Of a DNA stretch of 36,283 nt, positions 31,599-36,283 are shown piece by piece (the stretch's first letter is position 1; each line of letters begins with the position of its first letter). The notes beneath the pieces were generated by a model that saw nothing but the letters and a program-made list of their open reading frames with translations, was not told the DNA's origin and did no database searches. This DNA is from an uncultured Prevotella sp. (GTDB lineage Bacteria > Bacteroidota > Bacteroidia > Bacteroidales > Bacteroidaceae), in contig CAMZBS010000011.1 of NCBI GenBank assembly GCA_947304695.1, positions 1 to 36,283 on the forward strand, in the 5' to 3' direction. The translations under genes were made by a program, and so were the position numbers.

Positions 31599-32939
31599 AT
31601 GGAAGTTGAGAAAATCATGCAGGCCCTGGAGCGTAAGCACCCGGGCGAACTGGAGTATCTTCAGGCTGTAAGGGAAGTGCTGGAGTCGATCAAGGATGTG
31701 TACAACCAGCATCCTGAGTTTGAGAAGGCAAAGATTGTGGAGCGCATCGTGGAGCCGGAGCGCATTACCACGTTCCGTGTGCCCTGGGTGGACGACAAGG
31801 GCGAGGTACAGGTGAACATAGGCTACCGCGTACAGTTCAACTCGGCTATTGGCCCGTACAAGGGCGGTCTGAGGTTCCACCCGTCGGTGAACCTGAGCAT
31901 CCTGAAGTTCCTGGGCTTCGAGCAGACGTTCAAGAACGCTCTGACCACGCTGCCCATGGGCGGCGGCAAGGGCGGAAGCGACTTTTCCCCGCGCGGCAAG
32001 AGCGACGCTGAGATTATGCGGTTCTGCCAGGCCTTCATGACCGAGTTGTACAAGGTAATAGGTCCCGATATGGACGTGCCGGCAGGCGACATCGGTGTGG
32101 GCGGCCGCGAGATAGGCTATCTGTTCGGCATGTACAAGAAGCTGACCTCGCAGTTCCACGGTGCCACCCTGACGGGCAAGGGCATTGAATGGGGCGGCTC
32201 GATACTGCGTCCAGAGGCTACGGGCTTTGGTGCGCTGTACTTCGTGAACCACATGCTTCAGGCCCACGGACTGGACATCAAGGGCAAGACGGTGGCGCTC
32301 TCCGGCTTCGGCAATGTGGCCTGGGGTGCTGCCAAGAAGGCTACGGAGCTGGGGGCGAAGGTCATTACCATCAGCGGACCGGACGGCTACATCTACGACC
32401 CGGCAGGACTGGACGCTGAGAAAATTGACTATCTATTGGAGCTGCGTGCTTCGGGCAACGACATTTGTGAGCCGTATGCCGAAGAATTCGACGGAGCCCA
32501 GTTCTTCGAGGACAAGAGACCGTGGGAACAGAAAGCCGACATCTATCTGCCCTGCGCCACACAGAACGAGCTGAACGGTGACGATGCCGACAAGATTCTG
32601 GCACAGAAGCCGCTATGCGTGGCCGAGGTGTCGAACATGGGCTGCACGGCCGAAGCCGTGAACAAGTTCGTTGCTGCTGGGCAGCTGTTTGCCCCAGGCA
32701 AGGCTGTGAACGCCGGTGGCGTGGCTACCAGCGGTCTGGAGATGACGCAGAATTCGATGCGCATGGCGTGGACGGCTGAGGAGGTTGACCAGCGTCTGCA
32801 CCAGATCATGCAGGGCATTCACGAACAATGCGTAAAATACGGAAAGGAGCCTTCGGGCTACGTGAACTATGTGAAAGGTGCCAATGTGGCCGGCTTCATG
32901 AAGGTGGCCAAGGCCATGCTGGCACAAGGAATTGTATAA
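31599..32939 (+). CDS. gdhA: NADP-type glutamate dehydrogenase
   Basis: 446 residues, the normal length for the hexameric 50-kDa family. It interconverts 2-oxoglutarate plus ammonium with glutamate and is the main ammonium-assimilation route in Bacteroidales. Blocks: NSAIGPYKGGLRFHPSVN, LPMGGGKGGSDF with the catalytic-site lysine region, MDVPAGDIGVGGREIGYLFG, GATLTGKGIEWGGS, LRPEATGFG and the Rossmann SGFGNVAWGAAKKA. The frame opens at 31467, but ATG 31599 gives the family start MEVEKIMQALERKHPG and lies after the promoter. It is probably a single-gene unit. Confidence 0.94.
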   Translation: MEVEKIMQALERKHPGELEYLQAVREVLESIKDVYNQHPEFEKAKIVERIVEPERITTFRVPWVDDKGEVQVNIGYRVQFNSAIGPYKGGLRFHPSVNLSILKFLGFEQTFKNALTTLPMGGGKGGSDFSPRGKSDAEIMRFCQAFMTELYKVIGPDMDVPAGDIGVGGREIGYLFGMYKKLTSQFHGATLTGKGIEWGGSILRPEATGFGALYFVNHMLQAHGLDIKGKTVALSGFGNVAWGAAKKATELGAKVITISGPDGYIYDPAGLDAEKIDYLLELRASGNDICEPYAEEFDGAQFFEDKRPWEQKADIYLPCATQNELNGDDADKILAQKPLCVAEVSNMGCTAEAVNKFVAAGQLFAPGKAVNAGGVATSGLEMTQNSMRMAWTAEEVDQRLHQIMQGIHEQCVKYGKEPSGYVNYVKGANVAGFMKVAKAMLAQGIV

Positions 32940-32953
32940 AAGCCTTCGGGTTT
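32940..32953 (+). terminator. Weak hairpin after gdhA
   Basis: AAGCC-TTCG-GGTTT directly follows the stop codon. The UUCG loop is stabilising, but the stem is short (five pairs, one G-U) and no T-tract follows. Confidence 0.35.
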
Positions 32954-32965
32954 ATGAAAAATGAT

Positions 32966-33058
32966 CAGTGAATGGTGAATAAAGCGAAAAACGGAGTCCA
33001 TAGCTTATCATTGCGAGGAATGGTGCTGACGGTATTATTCACTATTCACTGTTCACTG
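32966..33058. repeat. Inverted repeat with 7-bp periodic TATTCAC units
   Basis: CAGTGAATGGTGAATA (32966-32981) is complementary, with one mismatch, to TATTCACTATTCACTG (33036-33051), which runs on as TTCACTGTTCG. The right arm is a 7-bp periodic sequence (TATTCAC, TATTCAC, TGTTCAC, TGTTCGT) and lies inside the signal-peptide codons of the RlpA-like gene. Confidence 0.7.
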
Positions 33059-33544
33059 TTCGTTAACCCCGCTGGGGCGCAAGTCCAGACGGGCAAGGCT
33101 TCTTTCTACGCACGCAGGGCAACAGGAAGCCGGACAGCCAACGGGGAGAGGCTGCACCATGACTCGATGACGTGCGCACACCGCACGCACCCCTTTGGCA
33201 CATTGCTCAGAGTGACTCACACGGACAACAGACGCTCGGTGACGGTGAGGGTGAACGACCGCGGGCCGTTTGTGCGCGGACGCATCATCGACCTGTCGTG
33301 GGGGGCAGCCAAAGAACTGGGCATGATTGCCGAAGGCATTGCCACAGTGGAAGTGGAGCCGATGGATGCCAACATTATCATTCCGCTCAGACCCACGGAG
33401 GAATATAAGGTCAGGATTCCACCCTTGAGAATCGACACGATTGAACTGCCAGACACACTAACAGCCATCTGGCAGGAGGACCTGCTCATTGAACATAAGA
33501 AAAGGCAGCAACCCAAGAAGCGGGGTGCTGCCCAAAAACGCTGA
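32972..33544 (+). CDS. RlpA-like double-psi beta-barrel protein
   Basis: 190 residues. After a hydrophobic signal segment (MVLTVLFTIHCSLFVNPAGA) comes the RlpA domain: GKASFYARRATGSRTANGE, SMTCAHRTHPFGTLLRVT, VRVNDRGPFVRGRIIDLS and AKELGM. In RlpA these residues form a barrel related to peptidoglycan-cleaving lytic transglycosylases; the Asp in NDRGPF is the expected catalytic residue. No SPOR domain follows; the C-terminus is basic (HKKRQQPKKRGAAQKR). ATG 32972 and ATG 33020 are both possible starts; the first adds lysines before the hydrophobic core. It is convergent with the lipoprotein gene ending at 33567. Confidence 0.82.
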   Translation: MVNKAKNGVHSLSLRGMVLTVLFTIHCSLFVNPAGAQVQTGKASFYARRATGSRTANGERLHHDSMTCAHRTHPFGTLLRVTHTDNRRSVTVRVNDRGPFVRGRIIDLSWGAAKELGMIAEGIATVEVEPMDANIIIPLRPTEEYKVRIPPLRIDTIELPDTLTAIWQEDLLIEHKKRQQPKKRGAAQKR

Positions 33545-33566
33545 ACTTAGTCTGCAAGAGCGACGG

Positions 33567-34349
33567 CTATTTACGTGCCGTTCGCATGGTGAACTCCTGG
33601 GTCTGGGAGGCAATGATGCCCTTCTGTCCCTGTGAGACACCCACACGCACCACAATCTCGCCATCCTTCAGCTTCTTGTCGGCACGGATGGTGGCTGTGT
33701 AGCGTATGCCCTGATAGGGGGGGATGCTCTCCACACGCAGGTTGGGCGACACCTTGACATGCTTGTTAGCCGTGACATTCTCCACGAAAGGAAAGATGTC
33801 GGTAACAACGGCCGGGGTGTTGTTCATGACCTCAAACATGACAGTACACTCCTCACCACGTACCAGCACGCCGTTGCCGTCGGCATCGGCAATCGTCGCA
33901 TGGCGAAGCTCAATGTCGGGACGGTGTACGCTGTTTGGACGACGGTCGAAAGCATTGTCATCGAACGTGATGCGGTCGTCACCACGCATATCGGGGTCAA
34001 AACCACTCTGGTCGACCTGTTCGGTTGACAAATGCCAGTCACGCTGCTGCTGACGCTGCTCGCGACGGGCCTCCATGTCACGTTCGCGCTGTTGCATGGC
34101 CTCTTCGTACTTGCGCTGCTGGGACGCATCAACAGCAGCACCAATAGCCGCTCCGGCTACTGCGCCGCCCACAGTACCAATAAGTCCACCAACATGATGA
34201 CCACGCCAGCCATCAGAAATTCCGCCAATACTGGAGCCGATGATATAGCCAAACTCACCTCCTACCGTCATGCCTGCACCGGCACTGCCACAGCTGGTAA
34301 GCACCAGCAAAAAGCTCATTGAAAGTATCAGTCCTTTTTTCATCTTCAT
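33567..34349 (-). CDS. Glycine-zipper lipoprotein with a C-terminal beta-sandwich
   Basis: 260 residues. Lipobox LVLTSC, then a Gly-rich zipper (about 22-75, with GGLIGTVGGAVAGAAIGAAVD) like those of outer-membrane stress lipoproteins, a charged helical linker (QQRKYEEAMQQRERDMEARR) and a C-terminal domain (about 145-260) resembling CARDB-like immunoglobulin folds (GEECTVMFEVMNNTPAVVTDIFP split over the fold, IRADKKLKDGEIVVRVGVSQ). No enzyme motif is visible; an envelope-structural role is likely. It has its own consensus promoter at 34373-34403. I do not recognise a named family for the whole protein. Confidence 0.72.
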   Translation of the reverse strand: MKMKKGLILSMSFLLVLTSCGSAGAGMTVGGEFGYIIGSSIGGISDGWRGHHVGGLIGTVGGAVAGAAIGAAVDASQQRKYEEAMQQRERDMEARREQRQQQRDWHLSTEQVDQSGFDPDMRGDDRITFDDNAFDRRPNSVHRPDIELRHATIADADGNGVLVRGEECTVMFEVMNNTPAVVTDIFPFVENVTANKHVKVSPNLRVESIPPYQGIRYTATIRADKKLKDGEIVVRVGVSQGQKGIIASQTQEFTMRTARK

Positions 34350-34372
34350 CTGTGTTTATATGTTCTTGGTTG

Positions 34373-34403
34373 CAAAGATAGCGAATAAGAATGAAATAGC
34401 AAA
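34373..34403 (-). promoter_or_regulatory. Promoter of the glycine-zipper lipoprotein
   Basis: TTTG (34400-34403), a 19-bp spacer and TATCTTTG (34373-34380), a full consensus match, with a leader of about 20 nt. Confidence 0.75.
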
Positions 34404-34405
34404 AT

Positions 34406-34437
34406 GGATTTCCCCTATTTTTCTTTAGGGAAAATCC
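34406..34437. promoter_or_regulatory. Inverted repeat next to the lipoprotein promoter
   Basis: GGATTTCCCCTA and TAGGGAAAATCC form a 12-bp inverted repeat with one mismatch and an 8-base spacer, three bases upstream of the -33 element. It could be an operator, or a hairpin in an upstream transcript. The AraC-family gene lies about 190 bp away on the other strand. Confidence 0.4.
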
Positions 34438-34597
34438 TACGGCCACACTTCATTTGCGACAAAGCCTGCGGGAAATGTAAAAATACTTTTACGCCCATTG
34501 TGTTCAAAAGCACAGAATCAATGTCAAATAAAAGAAAAGACGAAAAAATGAACAACAAAAAAACTCATTTATACACTATAATCTAAAAAAAATTGTG

Positions 34598-34605
34598 GAT
34601 ATTTG
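34598..34605 (+). promoter_or_regulatory. Possible -7 element of the AraC-family gene
   Basis: GATATTTG differs from TAnnTTTG at the first position and has no -33 TTG at the right distance. A weak site of this kind is common for activator-dependent genes, but support is limited. Confidence 0.3.
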
Positions 34606-34624
34606 TAACCGTAAATCATGACTT

Positions 34625-35503
34625 ATGGCCAATACAACACTAAAAGACCAAAGAAGGTACATAGAATTCAGTAACCTGGTAGTTGACTACACCGAAGGGG
34701 ATGTGGTTGTGTATGATGGTATACAGAATCTGCCAGCACTTTATCCGCTGAAGCCTATGACAAACATGATTGTCATGTGCCTGTCAGGAACCATGTCGAT
34801 GAAAGTCAACGACACGCGCAACATAATCAGCGCTGGCGACGTATTCTTCTGCCCGCCCAACGTGAAATTAAGGCATATTGACATGAGCGATGATTTCAGA
34901 TGCCATGTCATCAACCTTTCTGACCATATCATACAAGGACTACTCCACGATCGCATCAACACCTGGCACAAAGCTGTCTACGTGGTCAACAAACTCACCA
35001 TCATCTCGCTGTCGCCTGTGACCACCAATGAATTTGACTGGTACTACAGACTCATCGGCTCTAAGCTACAGAACAACGAGGATACACCATACGAAATCGT
35101 GCAATCGCTTGTCAGGGCACTGCTGCTGGAAATGTGTAACCTGCTGGAGATTCATCAGAACAACAATGAACCCGTGAAGTTATCGCAGGGAAAGATTCTC
35201 TTCAACCGCTTCCTCGGTTTGATTTCAAACAACGAAGTGAAACGTCGCCCCATCAACCACTACGCAAGCATACTGGCCATCACGCCGAAATATCTCACGA
35301 TGCTTTGCCTGAAATACAGCGACAAGACGGCTTCGGATTGGATCATTCAGTACACCACAGAGGACATCCGCTTCTATCTGAAGAACTCGAACCTGACCAT
35401 CAAGGAAATTTCTGCAAAACTTGGATTTGCCAATATGAGCCACTTCGGTTCCTATGTGAGGAAACACCTCGGTGTTTCACCCAGCGAGTACCGCCACAAA
35501 TAA
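34625..35503 (+). CDS. AraC-family transcriptional regulator
   Basis: 292 residues. The N-terminal half (about 15-170) is a cupin-like sensor domain (IVMCLSGTMSMKVNDTRNII, GDVFFCPPN). The C-terminal 100 residues carry the two helix-turn-helix motifs of the AraC/XylS family: HYASILAITPKYLTMLCLKYSDK, in two parts, and NLTIKEISAKLGFANMSHFG followed by YVRKHLGVSPSEYR, the family signature. The ligand and targets are unknown. It is monocistronic, upstream of a hairpin at 35526-35566. Its low-consensus promoter suggests it is itself regulated. Nearby candidate targets are the lipoprotein promoter and the inverted repeat at 34406-34437 (inference). Confidence 0.87.
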   Translation: MANTTLKDQRRYIEFSNLVVDYTEGDVVVYDGIQNLPALYPLKPMTNMIVMCLSGTMSMKVNDTRNIISAGDVFFCPPNVKLRHIDMSDDFRCHVINLSDHIIQGLLHDRINTWHKAVYVVNKLTIISLSPVTTNEFDWYYRLIGSKLQNNEDTPYEIVQSLVRALLLEMCNLLEIHQNNNEPVKLSQGKILFNRFLGLISNNEVKRRPINHYASILAITPKYLTMLCLKYSDKTASDWIIQYTTEDIRFYLKNSNLTIKEISAKLGFANMSHFGSYVRKHLGVSPSEYRHK

Positions 35504-35525
35504 TAAGGACAATTCCTTCAGAACC

Positions 35526-35566
35526 ACCCTTCACAAAACGCACTAACAAGCACATTGGTGAAGGGT
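35526..35566 (+). terminator. Hairpin after the AraC-family gene
   Basis: ACCCTTCAC (35526-35534) pairs perfectly with GTGAAGGGT (35558-35566) around a 23-base loop, followed by the T-rich TATTTGTTTG. Likely end of the regulator mRNA. Confidence 0.5.
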
Positions 35567-35590
35567 TATTTGTTTGCATGAAAACATAAT

Positions 35591-35626
35591 AAAAGATGCC
35601 CACCTCTATGCAGAGATGGACATCTT
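35591..35626 (-). terminator. Terminator of the rpoA-rplQ operon
   Basis: On the minus strand AAGATGtCCAtCTCT pairs with AGAGgTGGgCATCTT (lower case marks mismatches) and continues into TTATTATG. It lies about 30 bases after the rplQ stop. Confidence 0.65.
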
Positions 35627-35653
35627 CCTATAAAGTTGATTAGGCTAATGACC

Positions 35654-36187
35654 TTATTCAGCCTTTGCCTCTTCAGCAGGAGCCTCAGCTGCAGGAGTTT
35701 CTTCGGCAGGAGCTTCTTCAGCAGGAGCTTCTTCGGCAGCAGGTGCCTCAGTAGCAGGTGCTTCAGCCTTAGCTGACTTGCGTGAACGGCGAGTGGTCTT
35801 CTTTTTGGTCTCAGTCTTAGCCATTTCAGGATCGAAGTCTACCAGCTCGATGAAGCAAATCTGTGCAGCGTCACCCTGACGAGTACCCAGCTTGATGATA
35901 CGGGTGTAGCCACCGGGACGGTCGCCCACCTTCTCAGCAACCTCACTAAAGAGAACCTTAATGGCCTCCTTGTTCTGCAGGTAGCTGAACACGACACGAC
36001 GCGAGTTGGTCGAGTCATCCTTTGCCTTAGTAATCAGGGGCTCCACATACTTCTTCAGAGCCTTAGCTTTTGCCAGGGTCGTAGTGATTCTTTTGTGCAT
36101 GATCAGCGAAATGGCCATGTTGGCAAGCATGGCAGCGCGGTGATCTGCAGTACGGCTCAGATGATTGAATTTCTTTCCGTGTCTCAT
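35654..36187 (-). CDS. rplQ: Large-subunit ribosomal protein L17
   Basis: 177 residues. The first 120 or so are a typical bL17: [20 protein letters not shown], the basic [41 protein letters not shown] and CFIELVDF. A lysine/arginine patch ([14 protein letters not shown]) then leads into an Ala/Glu/Pro-rich tail of about 40 residues, which E. coli L17 lacks but Bacteroidetes members often have. It follows rpoA with a 42-base gap, the conserved end of the alpha operon, and its mRNA ends at the hairpin at 35591-35626. Confidence 0.95.
   Translation of the reverse strand: MRHGKKFNHLSRTADHRAAMLANMAISLIMHKRITTTLAKAKALKKYVEPLITKAKDDSTNSRRVVFSYLQNKEAIKVLFSEVAEKVGDRPGGYTRIIKLGTRQGDAAQICFIELVDFDPEMAKTETKKKTTRRSRKSAKAEAPATEAPAAEEAPAEEAPAEETPAAEAPAEEAKAE
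35660..35770 (-). repeat. Short in-frame repeats encoding the L17 acidic tail
   Basis: Imperfect copies of a 15-base unit (GAAGAAGCTCCTGCC on the coding strand, and variants) encode [15 protein letters not shown] pentads. The unit is a multiple of three, so copy number can change without breaking the frame. Confidence 0.7.
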
Positions 36188-36229
36188 TTTTGTTTTTTTT
36201 CTTTTTTGGGCTGGTTAGTAATATCGCTA

Positions 36230-36283
36230 TTACTCCTTGTCCAGTTTATACTTTGAAATGTCGGTTCCAAACGACAGATTCAG
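36230..36283 (-). CDS. rpoA: RNA polymerase alpha subunit, last 17 residues
   Basis: The visible end reads LNLSFGTDISKYKLDKE and a stop. This fits the C-terminus of Bacteroidetes RpoA, and the position directly before rplQ is the conserved alpha-operon order. The rest of the gene lies beyond the window. Confidence 0.85.
   Translation of the reverse strand: MNLSFGTDISKYKLDKE

Noticed and set aside
34404..34586. Plus-strand open frame of 60 codons before the AraC-type gene
   Set aside because: It crosses the lipoprotein promoter-side inverted repeat and has no recognisable motif; probably untranslated leader.

Overview
The window comes from a gut- or oral-type Bacteroidales genome, most likely a Prevotella-like species. 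Three things point there: promoters of the Bacteroidetes type (a TTG or TTTG element 19-20 bp upstream of TAnnTTTG) before many genes, surface lipoproteins carrying fimbrillin (Mfa/FimA-like) domains, and BACON, BspA-type leucine-rich and T9SS sorting domains. Genes are tightly packed on both strands. No tRNA, rRNA, insertion sequence, prophage or CRISPR array was seen.

Layout. 1-1736: start of a class II fructose-bisphosphate aldolase, an AqpZ-type aquaporin and a secreted concanavalin-like domain protein, all on the minus strand. 1822-6626: a YqiA-like esterase fused to a degenerate HAD/5'-nucleotidase domain, a 1000-residue protein with two receiver-like domains and a PEP-synthase-type ATP-binding domain, and a divergent phosphopantetheinyl transferase. 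6635-11965: an overlapping minus-strand operon (GH43 glycosidase, DUF6057 membrane protein, PD40 lipoprotein with a CxxCH motif), preceded by an OmpA-like lipoprotein and its strong terminator. 12041-12141: a probable small RNA gene with its own promoter and terminator. 12301-18314: purL, two half-size chromate transporters and a GH43 arabinanase-like enzyme on the plus strand.

18326-30926 is the remarkable part. One minus-strand operon with a near-consensus promoter encodes five fimbrillin-domain surface lipoproteins and ends with a tiny T9SS-sorting-domain protein. Three of the lipoproteins are giants (about 1090-1160 residues) with the order fimbrillin-like domain, BspA-type leucine-rich repeats, BACON domain, M64 (IgA-peptidase family) metallopeptidase. 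Two are short, pilin-sized proteins. All five have a Thr-Arg dipeptide 25-29 residues after the lipidated cysteine, where type V pilins are cut by arginine-specific proteases. One giant has lost its zinc-binding histidines, a second has its last 86 residues split off by a 4-bp deletion, and the first gene has a C8 tract just after its signal peptide. This looks like a surface pilus or adhesin system carrying proteases; I know of no described system with this make-up.

30927-36283: a non-coding stretch with a 22-bp tandem repeat, gdhA, an RlpA-like protein whose signal peptide is written in a short-repeat sequence, a glycine-zipper lipoprotein, an AraC-family regulator, rplQ and the end of rpoA.
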